A DNA stretch of 18,346 bases from Chloroflexota bacterium (GCA_016210285.1 JACQUN010000026.1:1-18346); one strand, 5' to 3'; positions 1-6,531 are shown, counted from the first letter of the stretch. Numbers and translations: made by a program. Notes: generated from the sequence alone by a model not told the origin.

Positions 1-938
1 GAAGGCTCCTCCTCTACGTTCCAAGCCTTCTGGCAGCCTCTATGGTGCTCTTCATCGTCATGCGCGTCCTCCCTGGGGACGTGGCCCTCACCATCCTGGG
101 CGGTGAGGAAAGCGCCAGCTACCGCCAGGAGGACCTGCTGAAGCTTCGGGAGCTCCTCGGCCTGAACGACCCCCTGGTTGTCCAGTACGGCAAGTGGCTC
201 TGGCAGGTCGTCACCGGCAGCTTCGGGAACTCGCTGGACAAGGGGACCCCTGTCCGGGAGATCATCGCGACCCGCGTACCGGCCACCCTCCAGCTTGCTG
301 TTTATGTGGTGCTCATCTCCATGCTGGTCTCGGTGCCCCTCGGGGTCTTTGCAGCCCTGTTCCACGACCGCTGGCCGGACTATGTCATCCGGGTGGTCAC
401 CATCCTGGGGCTCGCCATGCCGAGCTTCTGGGTAGCCCTTCTGGCTATTCTCGGGCTGGTGCTCCTGTTCCGGTGGGTGCCGCCGCTTATCTACATGCAC
501 CTCTGGCAATCCCCGCGGGAGCACTTGGAGCTGCTGGTCTGGCCAGCACTGGTTCTCGCCTGGCACTACAGCGCCTATCTGACCCGCATGACCCGCTCCA
601 GCCTCCTGGAGGTGCTCAAACAGGACTACATCCGCACGGCCTACAGCAAGGGTCTGTCAGAGCAGACGGTCCTCTGGCGTCACGCGGTGCGCAACGCATT
701 GATGCCTGTGGTCACCCTGGGCGGCGTGTACCTGGGCACCCTGCTAAGCGGGACGGTCATCCTGGAGGCCATCTTTGGCATTCCGGGTATCGGCAGTGAG
801 ATGGTGGCATCCATTCAGCATCGTGACTACCCGGTCACCCAGGCGCTGGCGCTCCTCTTCATGTTCATCATGCTGACGGTGAATCTGGTGGTGGACCTCT
901 TCTACGCCTGGCTCGACCCGCGCATCAAGTACAGCTAG
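1..938 (+). CDS. ABC transporter permease, DppB/OppB type (5' end outside the window)
   Basis: Inner-membrane permease half of a dipeptide/oligopeptide-type (nickel/peptide/opine family) ABC importer. The reading frame is already open at base 3 and encodes RLLLYVPSLLAAS before the first ATG at 42. Aligned with the second DppB of this window (RLLLFLPTALLAS, its residues 8-20), this shows that only about seven N-terminal residues lie outside, so 42 is not the true start. Counting from the ATG at 42, the family hallmarks are RVLPGDVA (8-15), several hydrophobic segments and the cytoplasmic EAA loop that docks the ATPase (DYIRTAYSKGL at 195-205, then RHAVRNALMP), ending with the typical LDPRIKYS. 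The stop codon TAG (936-938) lies within the left terminal repeat of a small inserted element. A DppC-type partner follows. No binding protein or ATPase gene for this importer is in view. Family certain, substrate unknown. Confidence 0.95.
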   Translation, partial: RLLLYVPSLLAASMVLFIVMRVLPGDVALTILGGEESASYRQEDLLKLRELLGLNDPLVVQYGKWLWQVVTGSFGNSLDKGTPVREIIATRVPATLQLAVYVVLISMLVSVPLGVFAALFHDRWPDYVIRVVTILGLAMPSFWVALLAILGLVLLFRWVPPLIYMHLWQSPREHLELLVWPALVLAWHYSAYLTRMTRSSLLEVLKQDYIRTAYSKGLSEQTVLWRHAVRNALMPVVTLGGVYLGTLLSGTVILEAIFGIPGIGSEMVASIQHRDYPVTQALALLFMFIMLTVNLVVDLFYAWLDPRIKYS

Positions 939-962
939 TGTGGTGATTCTTATATTCCGTTC

Positions 963-983
963 GCCCTGAGCTTGTCGAAGGGC
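963..983 (+). repeat. REP-like hairpin, copy 1
   Basis: GCCCT (963-967) and AGGGC (979-983) form a 5-bp stem around the 11-base loop GAGCTTGTCGA (968-978). It is preceded by GTTCG. The same loop, with one changed base, occurs in inverted orientation at 1039-1062, where the stem bases differ but still pair. I recall dispersed sequences of this CCTGAGC-TTGTCGAAGG kind from many environmental bacterial genomes, but could not check this. Confidence 0.6.
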
Positions 984-1038
984 TAGAGGAAGCATAATGG
1001 GGTTTTACGTGTACATGGTTGTCCAGCTTGCCAAGGCC

Positions 1039-1062
1039 CGTGGTTCGACAGGCTCACCACGA
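1039..1062 (-). repeat. REP-like hairpin, copy 2 (inverted)
   Basis: CGTGGT (1039-1044) and ACCACG (1057-1062) form a 6-bp stem around TCGACAGGCTC, whose reverse complement GAGCCTGTCGA matches the loop of copy 1 in 10 of 11 positions. On the minus strand it is preceded by GTTCG, as is copy 1. The stems of the two copies (CCCT/AGGG against TGGT/ACCA) differ in a compensating way. Confidence 0.6.
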
Positions 1063-1118
1063 ACGTGAAAAGGACGGGCCGCGCCTGATCGCTAACGAAG
1101 CGTTGGAATCACCACACT

Positions 1119-1123
1119 AGGAG
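1119..1123 (+). promoter_or_regulatory. Ribosome binding site of the dppC-type gene, bridging the element boundary
   Basis: AGGAG ends four bases before the GTG start at 1128. Its first two bases belong to the right CTAG of the inserted element and the rest to host sequence. This site decides the GTG start, since no ATG with a better site lies nearby in frame. Confidence 0.6.
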
Positions 1124-1127
1124 CCTC

Positions 1128-2021
1128 GTGGGAGCGAACACCATTCAGGCAGTGGGCGCCAAAGCCTCCCTCCGCCAGCGCTGGTGGAAGCAGGTGGTCC
1201 GCTTCTGCCAGGCCAAGCCGCTGGGAGCCTTTGGCGCAGTGGTGCTCATCATGGTGGTGCTGGCAGCTATCTTTGCGCCGCTCCTGGCCCCGTACGACCA
1301 GCTCACCCAGAACGCTGCGGACCGGCTCCAGGCGCCCTCCTTGCGCCATCTGGCGGGGACCGACGAGTTTGGCCGCGACCTGTTCAGCAGGCTGCTCTTC
1401 GGGGCCCGGGTCTCCCTCTACGTCGGCATTCTGTCCGTCCTTTTCGGGAGCCTGGTGGGGGTGGTGGTCGGCCTGGTGAGCGCCTACTTCGGAGGCAGGC
1501 TGGACCTGGTGGCGCAGCGGGTGGTGGACATCATGCTGGGGTTCCCGGCCCTGGTGCTGGCCATGGTGCTGGTGGCCTCCCTGGGGGGATCCCTCAACAA
1601 CGTCATGATCGCTATCGCCGTCGTCTTCGCCCCGCGGGTGGCCCGCATCGCCCGCTCGGCGGCGATGAGCATACGGGAGAACGATTATGTCCTGGCGGCC
1701 ATCGCCCTGGGGGCAAGCAATCCGCGCATTCTGGCCCGCTACATCCTGCCCAACTCCCTGGCCCCCATCATCGTCCTGTGCACGGCCTACCTTGGCACGG
1801 CCATCGTCACCGAGGCCTCGCTCAGCTTCCTGGGCCTGGGCGTCCCGCCGCCGCATCCGTCGTGGGGCCGGATGCTCCAGGGGGCTGCCCGCCAGTACAC
1901 GGAGTCGGCTCCCTGGATGGTGGCATTCCCGGGCCTCGCCGTCACGCTCACCGTCTTCGGCTTCAACCTCTTCGGGGACGCCCTGCGCGACATCCTCGAC
2001 CCGCGGTTGCGGAGCCGCTGA
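1128..2021 (+). CDS. ABC transporter permease, DppC/OppC type
   Basis: Second permease half of the left dipeptide/oligopeptide-type importer (297 aa). The N-terminus carries the basic stretch and first membrane segment typical of OppC_N (KPLGAFGAVVLIMVVLAAIF, about residues 30-49). GTDEFGRDLFSRLLFGARVS (77-96) is the DppC signature. The EAA loop for ATPase contact is at 185-209 (NDYVLAAIALGASNPRILARY then ILPN), and the end is DILDPRLRSR. It starts with GTG preceded by AGGAG at four bases. The gene belongs with the DppB-type permease upstream but is now 189 bases away because of an inserted element. If that element were removed the two would be separated by only seven bases. A Gfo/Idh/MocA oxidoreductase gene follows after 70 bases in the same direction and is probably co-transcribed. 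The family is clear; the substrate cannot be told. Confidence 0.95.
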   Translation: MGANTIQAVGAKASLRQRWWKQVVRFCQAKPLGAFGAVVLIMVVLAAIFAPLLAPYDQLTQNAADRLQAPSLRHLAGTDEFGRDLFSRLLFGARVSLYVGILSVLFGSLVGVVVGLVSAYFGGRLDLVAQRVVDIMLGFPALVLAMVLVASLGGSLNNVMIAIAVVFAPRVARIARSAAMSIRENDYVLAAIALGASNPRILARYILPNSLAPIIVLCTAYLGTAIVTEASLSFLGLGVPPPHPSWGRMLQGAARQYTESAPWMVAFPGLAVTLTVFGFNLFGDALRDILDPRLRSR

Positions 2022-2091
2022 CATTCCAACCCCGTCGTACCCGCAGGCCAGACCCATGACCAGGAAGCGATAGCATCGGAAAGGAGCAATC

Positions 2092-3315
2092 ATGGCTGCG
2101 AACCAACGCCGGTTGAAGGTGGGAGTTGTTGGGGCAGGGTTCGCCCACAGCCCCGATGGACGCGAGCGCTGGGCGGTTCGCGCCCACCTCCCCGCCCTGA
2201 AGGCCCTCCCGGAGCTCTACGAGGTCGCGGCGGTCTGCACGACTCGCATGGCGACGGCGGAGGAGACGGCGCGGCACTTCGGGGTCCCCCACGCCTTCGA
2301 CAGCGTGGAGCGGATGGTCGCCAGGCTGCCGGAGCTGGACGTCGTGTGCGTCTCCGTGCGGCCGGTGTACCACCACCAGGTGGCGATGGTTGCTTTGCAG
2401 GCCGGGAAGCACGTGTACTGTGAGCACCCCATGGGCTTCACGACGCAGCAGGCCAGGGAGATGTACAATCTGGCCCGCACGAAGGGCGTGCGCACCATTG
2501 TGGGCCACCAGAGCCACTACCTGCCCGCCTCCCTTCACATGGGCGAGCTGGTCCGCCAGGGGTTCATCGGCAGGCCGCTGGCCTTCGGCTACAGCTACTG
2601 CGCCAGCAACTACATCACCCCCAGGCCGTCGCACCGGCAGTGGCTTTTCCAGTCGGAGATGGGCGGGCACCCCGGCTATCGCAGCGGGCATAGCTTGGAG
2701 CACCTCATGGCGGTCGTGGGGCGAGACGTGACGGCCATCTGCGCAGACATGGCGATCCAGGTGCCTGAGCGGCGCGCCCTGGACACCGGGGGGGTGATTC
2801 GCAGCAACCAGGTGGATAACATGAACTACCTGCTGCGCATGTCCGACGGCGTCATGGGCGCCATGCAAATATGCTGGACGGCGTGGTTCGGCACTGCCGA
2901 CCGGTTTGAGATGTACGGCACCGAAGGGATGTTGCTCCTGGTCACCGACCAGTCGCCCCAGGGCTGGAGCAAGGAGTCCGGGCAGGGAGACCCCACCCGG
3001 GGGGAACTGCGCCTCTACGGGGCGCGCGTGGAGATGGAGCGGCTGCTGGCCGAGCCAACGCCCCCGGAGCGCCTCCAGCGGATGTTCCAGGAGGTCCCGG
3101 TCCCAGAGCGCCACACCTACGTCTCCGGGATTGAGCGCGGCCGGGCCACCTTTGCCGTGGCCCAGGCGTGGGCTGCCTTTGCACGGGCCATCCACGAGGG
3201 GAGGGAGTGCGCCCCCAGCTTCCGCGATGTGCTGAAGATTCACTGTATCCTGGACGCCGCCGAGGAGTCGGCGCGTCGCAAGGCCTGGGTGGACGTGGAC
3301 TACAGCGGGCTATAG
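2092..3315 (+). CDS. Gfo/Idh/MocA family oxidoreductase, GAL80-like
   Basis: Cytoplasmic NAD(P)-dependent dehydrogenase family protein of 407 aa. The start is supported by AAGGAG five bases upstream. Residues 10-16 (VGVVGAG) form the Rossmann dinucleotide loop. The N-terminal layout (WAVRAHLPALKALPELYEV, 27-45) and the block around 107-131 resemble the GAL80-like branch rather than typical inositol or glucose-fructose dehydrogenases. The usual EKP motif, whose Lys takes part in catalysis, reads EHP (111-113), so His112 replaces the Lys. The C-terminal half has the expected sheet domain, with GGHPGYRSGHSLEHL (191-205) at the place where family members carry active-site His or Asp residues. It lies 70 bases after the dppC-type gene, which suggests a sugar- or polyol-like compound for that importer, but this is inference. 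A G/C-rich double hairpin follows the stop. Family membership is firm; activity is uncertain because of the missing Lys. Confidence 0.88.
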   Translation: MAANQRRLKVGVVGAGFAHSPDGRERWAVRAHLPALKALPELYEVAAVCTTRMATAEETARHFGVPHAFDSVERMVARLPELDVVCVSVRPVYHHQVAMVALQAGKHVYCEHPMGFTTQQAREMYNLARTKGVRTIVGHQSHYLPASLHMGELVRQGFIGRPLAFGYSYCASNYITPRPSHRQWLFQSEMGGHPGYRSGHSLEHLMAVVGRDVTAICADMAIQVPERRALDTGGVIRSNQVDNMNYLLRMSDGVMGAMQICWTAWFGTADRFEMYGTEGMLLLVTDQSPQGWSKESGQGDPTRGELRLYGARVEMERLLAEPTPPERLQRMFQEVPVPERHTYVSGIERGRATFAVAQAWAAFARAIHEGRECAPSFRDVLKIHCILDAAEESARRKAWVDVDYSGL

Positions 3316-3372
3316 CGGGCCGCATCTGCCACCCTTGGGGACAGCGGCTCTGGTGCCGGGGGGTAAATAGTA

Positions 3373-3431
3373 TCTGGGGGACACCCCCAGACCCCCGTCA
3401 AAGGGGCTTCGCCCCTCTGATCACCCTTTTT
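3373..3431. terminator. Tandem G/C-rich hairpins between convergent genes (probable bidirectional terminator)
   Basis: TCTGGGGG (3373-3380) pairs perfectly with CCCCCAGA (3384-3391) over a 3-base loop. A second hairpin, AGGGGC (3402-3407) with GCCCCT (3411-3416), extends outward by TCA/TGA (3398-3400/3418-3420) with one mismatch, and a run of five T follows at 3427-3431. The C run at 3392-3396 can also pair with either G tract, giving alternative folds. It sits between the plus-strand oxidoreductase gene and the minus-strand hicB gene, where a shared terminator would be expected. It may equally be a copy of a dispersed repeat. Confidence 0.55.
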
Positions 3432-3441
3432 CAATAGTCCC

Positions 3442-3657
3442 CTAAAGCTGAACGGCAATGTATTCGGCGAACGAGTGAGGCTCTGGCACAGGCAGATTCT
3501 CTTCGCGCAGGCCCTGGATATGCATCCCTATGGCCTGCTGCATGTTTTCCGCGGCTTCTTCACGGGTTTTCCCGGTGGCAATGCATCCCGGCAAGTCAGG
3601 CGAGTACGCGGAGTAGTTTCCGTCCGCCTTTTCTATGACCACCAAGAAGCGATACAT
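3442..3657 (-). CDS. hicB: HicB-family antitoxin
   Basis: A 71-aa protein with the HicB fold: YRFLVVIEKADGNYSAYSPD (2-21), then LPGCIATGKTREEAAENMQQ (22-41), ending in PVPEP and a short hydrophobic tail. This is the short form made of the partially degraded RNase H-like domain, without an added DNA-binding domain. HicB proteins neutralise HicA mRNA interferases by covering their active site. The start is supported by GGAG (3663-3666) five bases upstream. The gene begins two bases after the stop of the hicA remnant, the normal hicA-hicB order with translational coupling. Because that hicA has lost its N-terminal half, this antitoxin looks orphaned here, unless it acts on another HicA elsewhere. 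It faces the oxidoreductase gene across a hairpin terminator. The family assignment is confident. Confidence 0.88.
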   Translation of the reverse strand: MYRFLVVIEKADGNYSAYSPDLPGCIATGKTREEAAENMQQAIGMHIQGLREENLPVPEPHSFAEYIAVQL

Positions 3658-3659
3658 GG

Positions 3660-3782
3660 CTACTCCGTCACCTTGAGCTGCGCTTGCTTCAGAATGCTGT
3701 TGAGCGTGCCAGGAGCCAGATCATGGCTAAGACAGCCTGCGATGGTGACGAGCCCTTTCTTCTGGCAATAATATACTTGACT
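3660..3782 (-). pseudogene. hicA: hicA toxin remnant, N-terminal half missing
   Basis: The last 40 or so codons read like a HicA C-terminus: QKKGLVTIAG, then LSHDLAPGTLNSILKQAQLK, the conserved dsRBD-like half of these small mRNA interferases. Upstream of about 3782 the homology stops. The in-frame extension to the ATG at 3857 is antisense to the start of the neighbouring RelA/SpoT-domain gene and has no HicA N-terminal helix. The catalytic Gly-Ser-His motif expected just before the conserved half reads LSQ, so the His is absent. The stop TAG lies two bases before hicB. The break coincides with the edge of the lower-GC segment, as if arrival of that segment removed the front of hicA. A 65-aa protein from 3857 could be translated in principle but is unlikely to be an active toxin. 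Confidence 0.7.
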
Positions 3783-3790
3783 CAGGTCGC

Positions 3791-3798
3791 GGGGTGAT
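3791..3798 (+). promoter_or_regulatory. Strong ribosome binding site of the RelA/SpoT-domain gene
   Basis: GGGGTGAT, seven of eight bases complementary to the 16S rRNA tail, ends five bases before the ATG at 3804. A TATACT at 3772-3777 could be a -10 box, but I see no matching -35. Confidence 0.5.
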
Positions 3799-3803
3799 TT
3801 ACC

Positions 3804-4868
3804 ATGCCTAATATGTTTTGGGCAGTTCCACCAAGCAATCTGGCGATAGTGGACCACGCAGGGACGGTTCTTGTGAAGCGTCCCGATGGAGTGGCCCTAG
3901 TAGAAGCTCTGGATGTTATCAACAATTGGCGTTCTGCTCATGCCTTTCCGTTAAACACATTCCAAAATGGCTTGCGTCAGAAGGCTAATTACGTGGATAG
4001 GCACAGTATCGTGGCCCAACGCATAAAACGGCTTTCCTCAATTGCCCACAAACTTCACCGCTTCAAGGGGTTGCGCCTCTCAGAGATGCAAGACATTGGA
4101 GGATGTAGGGCTGTCGTTGCCTCAATCAAACAGGTTGAGGAATTAGTGAAGGCATTCAAGCAAAGTGCCATGAAGCATAAACTCATTGATGAGGACGACT
4201 ACATTACTAATCCAAAAGGGACAGGATACCGAGGCTATCACCTCATCTATCAGTACCGTAGTGCTAGAAATGATACTTACAATGGGCTAAAGGTCGAAAT
4301 TCAACTACGTTCAAAGCTACAGCACGCTTGGGCAACAGCCATAGAAACCGTAGGAACGTTCATTGGACAGCCCCTAAAGTCAAGCGAAGGGCCAAAGGAC
4401 TGGTTGCGGTTCTTCGCCTTGATGGGCAGCGAAATTGCTATTCGAGAAAAGACGGTTCCTGTGCCACGCACGCCAACAACCGAGTCCGAGTTGTTGAAAG
4501 AGATACGAGAATACGCCAATGAACTCGATGTTGAAAAGTATCTCCAAACCTTTAGAGCTGTACTACTGGCGATAGACCGCGTTCCAGACTTTAAACGAGC
4601 ACACTTCTTCCTTGTTTCACTCGATACAATTTCACTCGGTACCAATCAACGAACGATGAACGTAAGCGTACAAAGTTACACATTGAAGGACTTGGGCAAG
4701 GCATCACGGGACTACCAAGAAGCCGAAGAAGCAGTTAGGGAGAACCGAAGCATAGATGCCGTCCTGGTGTCGGCGGATTCGATTACGCATCTTCGTCGTG
4801 CTTATCCAAACTACTTTTTGGATACAAGGGCATTTCTTGATGAAGTAAAGAGGGCTATAGGGTCATGA
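3804..4868 (+). CDS. RelA/SpoT-domain protein (small alarmone synthetase-like, possible toxSAS type)
   Basis: A 354-aa protein with one RelA/SpoT nucleotide pyrophosphokinase domain at about residues 60-190 and no HD hydrolase, TGS or ACT domain. Conserved elements are RIKRLSSIAHKL (73-84, ATP side), DIGGCR (97-102, with the metal-binding Asp97), the G-loop GYRGYHLIY (141-149) and VEIQLRSKLQHAWA (164-177, with the likely general base Glu165). The catalytic set therefore looks intact. The family makes (p)ppGpp or pppApp, and some members instead pyrophosphorylate tRNA and act as toxins or phage-defence effectors. The long C-terminal part (about 190-354) has no motif I recognise. Base composition is clearly lower (24 of 60 G+C at 4141-4200), which suggests horizontal transfer. 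It is divergent from the broken hicA gene and has no recognisable antitoxin downstream. The domain is certain; the role in stress signalling, toxicity or defence is open. Confidence 0.88.
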   Translation: MPNMFWAVPPSNLAIVDHAGTVLVKRPDGVALVEALDVINNWRSAHAFPLNTFQNGLRQKANYVDRHSIVAQRIKRLSSIAHKLHRFKGLRLSEMQDIGGCRAVVASIKQVEELVKAFKQSAMKHKLIDEDDYITNPKGTGYRGYHLIYQYRSARNDTYNGLKVEIQLRSKLQHAWATAIETVGTFIGQPLKSSEGPKDWLRFFALMGSEIAIREKTVPVPRTPTTESELLKEIREYANELDVEKYLQTFRAVLLAIDRVPDFKRAHFFLVSLDTISLGTNQRTMNVSVQSYTLKDLGKASRDYQEAEEAVRENRSIDAVLVSADSITHLRRAYPNYFLDTRAFLDEVKRAIGS

Positions 4869-5020
4869 CCATGGAGGCTACTGCTCACCCTTTGGCCCTC
4901 GAACCTTACGGCCAATAATACACTCCAGTAGTCGTATGACAGCTCGCACCTTCATTCTACGGGTTCCATGATGCGCGGCCCTTCGTCATAGGACCAGGAA
5001 CACACGCACGCCCAGCAGCC
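4869..5020. other. Short gap between convergent genes
   Basis: A 152-base non-coding gap. It holds an inverted pair TTGGCC (4892-4897)/GGCCAA (4910-4915) enclosed by CTACTG (4878-4883)/CAGTAG (4926-4931). The 12-base inner loop and lack of a T run argue against an ordinary terminator. No tRNA or attachment site is recognised, although this should be close to the right border of the lower-GC patch. Confidence 0.4.
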
Positions 5021-6442
5021 CTACCCCCTCGGGCGCTTTCGCAGGATGGCCATCAGCTCCGCGATATTCGGCAGGTCTTCAAGGCCCTCCACCAGCTCCA
5101 CCAACCGCTGCTGGTCGGGTGTCGCCAGGACGCGGCGGGCGCAGTCGGTGAACTTGGCCAGGCGCTCCTCCCGCGAGAGCCGGTCTCCCCAGATGCCGTG
5201 GGGGCGATGGACGGTTTTCTCCAGCACGCGTCCGCCCTTCAGATGAATAGTGGCCCTGGACCACATCTCCTCGGCGCTGGCTGCCTGCTCTCCAACGCGC
5301 ACCCGCACCTTCTTGAGCGCCGCCTCCATCTCCGGGGAGAAGCGCTTCTCGTCGGTGAAGGTGTCAATGACCACCTTCCCGTCCAGCAGGGCTGCCGCAG
5401 CCGTGTAGGGGACGCTGAACTTCCCGTCCAGGCCGCTGGCCGGGCTGTGGTTATTGATGGAGCGGATGTCAAAGTTGGTGTGTCCTGGGCTTGGCGCGAT
5501 GGTGACCTCGACGAACTCCACATCCTCGTAGGTGAACCCGTGCTCTTTGCGGAGGCCCAGGATGGCGTCAATGTGTCGGTGGGTTGGGTACTGGCAGGGG
5601 TAGCGCTTGAAGGCGATGCCCCGCTTCGCCAGGTGCCAGGGGCTGGCGAACCCCTTGACCACCAGCTCCAGGTCAGCGTCCTCTCCCATAAACTGGCGGA
5701 ACCCGTTCTCCGCCTCAATAGCGTTGGGGTTTGCAGTGTACCCCATGCTTGCCAGCAGGGCCGCCTCGGTGCCGGAGCGGGCGGCCAGGCCGGTGTCCGC
5801 CGGATTGCTCATGGTTCCGGTGCTGTCGATCCCGCCGGCGCGGGCGGCCGCCAGACCCAGGGCCATGCGGGTCCTGTCCATGTCCAGGCCCAGGAGCTTG
5901 GCGCCAGCGGCGGCGGCACCCATCTCGCCCATGAGGCCACGGCCGTGGAAGCTACGGTCAGCGTGGGCAGTGTTGGCTGCCAGGTGCAGCCTCGCCTTCA
6001 CCTCCAGACCCACCAGGAACGCCTCAATGAGCCGTTTCCCAGGAAGACTGTGCATCTCACCGAGGGCCAGGACAGGCGGTAGGGTGGGCGCCACCGGATG
6101 GCCCCCCTGGGTGAACCAGGTGTTGTCGTAGTCCATGGACCGGGCGAAGGTGCCGTGGGCGAAGGCAGCGTTGGTGGGCGACGACTTGAGACCAGAGCCA
6201 GCCACGCTGCACAGGGGGGCTCCACCCATCTCTTTCAGGTAGCGGATGGTGATCTTCCCCAGGTCCTGGGTCGAGCCCGCCAGCAGGTTGGCGACGTGGT
6301 CCAGGACGCACTCCTTCGCCAGGACGACGGTGTCCTCCGGGATGTCCTCGTACCCCGACCTTACAATACACTCGGCGAGCCTCTGGGTGATGCCTGCGGT
6401 TTCCCGCCGCCCTCGCCTGGTCTGCCTTGGCTTTGCTGCCAT
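5021..6442 (-). CDS. MmgE/PrpD family protein
   Basis: A 473-aa member of the MmgE/PrpD superfamily, which includes 2-methylcitrate dehydratase, cis-aconitate decarboxylase and iminodisuccinate epimerase. Family landmarks are ECVLDHVANLLAGS (44-57), FARSMDYDNTW (99-109) with GGHPVAPTLPPVLALGE (113-129), the GFRQFMG block (247-253) and KRYPCQYPTHRHIDAI (279-294), which holds active-site Lys and His candidates. I chose the ATG at 6442 because GGAGGG (6448-6453) lies five bases upstream and family homology begins shortly after. The frame stays open to 6520, but that stretch overlaps a promoter-like sequence and has no family similarity. It is the last gene of the long minus-strand cluster but seems to have its own promoter. 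The exact reaction cannot be told; in this setting a C-C or C-O lyase or epimerase step on an amide-derived acid is plausible. Confidence 0.9.
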   Translation of the reverse strand: MAAKPRQTRRGRRETAGITQRLAECIVRSGYEDIPEDTVVLAKECVLDHVANLLAGSTQDLGKITIRYLKEMGGAPLCSVAGSGLKSSPTNAAFAHGTFARSMDYDNTWFTQGGHPVAPTLPPVLALGEMHSLPGKRLIEAFLVGLEVKARLHLAANTAHADRSFHGRGLMGEMGAAAAGAKLLGLDMDRTRMALGLAAARAGGIDSTGTMSNPADTGLAARSGTEAALLASMGYTANPNAIEAENGFRQFMGEDADLELVVKGFASPWHLAKRGIAFKRYPCQYPTHRHIDAILGLRKEHGFTYEDVEFVEVTIAPSPGHTNFDIRSINNHSPASGLDGKFSVPYTAAAALLDGKVVIDTFTDEKRFSPEMEAALKKVRVRVGEQAASAEEMWSRATIHLKGGRVLEKTVHRPHGIWGDRLSREERLAKFTDCARRVLATPDQQRLVELVEGLEDLPNIAELMAILRKRPRG

Positions 6443-6499
6443 CAGTACCCTCCGGGGCCAGGATGCGCTTCTTGAAAGGGGTGTCCAAAGCCCGTAGAG

Positions 6500-6529
6500 A
6501 TTATAGGCCAGACCCTGCACCCGTGCCTA
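6500..6529 (-). promoter_or_regulatory. Candidate promoter of the MmgE/PrpD gene
   Basis: On the minus strand a perfect TATAAT (6505-6500) lies 18 bases after TAGGCA (6529-6524, four of six -35 bases). This would give a transcript start near 6493 and a leader of about 50 bases to the ATG at 6442. It favours the shorter start, since the longer one would begin upstream of the transcript start. Confidence 0.5.
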
Positions 6530-6531
6530 TC

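Larger units (their letters stand above)
938..1117. mobile_element. 180-bp MITE-like element with perfect terminal inverted repeats
   Basis: The 15 bases at 935-949 (CTAGTGTGGTGATTC) are the exact reverse complement of 1106-1120 (GAATCACCACACTAG). CTAG is itself a palindrome, so the sequence reads as an element with about 12-bp inverted ends (938-949 and 1106-1117) placed in a CTAG target with TA duplicated (936-937 and 1118-1119). This is the known target habit of IS630-type transposases. There is no room for a transposase, so the element would be non-autonomous. Inside are two REP-like hairpins in opposite orientation, annotated separately, and a GGCCCG/CGGGCC inverted pair (1035-1040/1075-1080). 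Removing it restores TACAGCTAGGAGCCTCGTG, a compact stop/ribosome-site/start junction. The repeats and their positions are seen directly; the mobility and the IS630 link are inferred. Confidence 0.7.

Noticed and set aside
1963..3243. A 426-codon minus-strand frame opposite the oxidoreductase gene, and similar long frames at 7359-8522 (+), 9049-10068 (+) and 13992-15338 (+)
   Set aside because: They are shadows of confidently identified genes on the other strand, rich in Arg/Gly/His/Pro, with no motifs or supporting ribosome sites.
3660..3857. A complete 65-aa HicA toxin
   Set aside because: The first 25 residues are antisense to the neighbouring gene and lack the HicA N-terminal helix and catalytic His motif; only the C-terminal part is HicA-like.
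4878..4931. Nested inverted repeats after the RelA/SpoT-domain gene as a terminator
   Set aside because: The loop is 12 bases, the stems are only 6 bp, and no T run follows in either direction; chance pairing cannot be excluded.
6443..6520. Longer start for the MmgE/PrpD protein
   Set aside because: The extra 26 residues have no family similarity, overlap a TATAAT promoter box, and a good ribosome site (GGAGGG) directly precedes the ATG at 6442.
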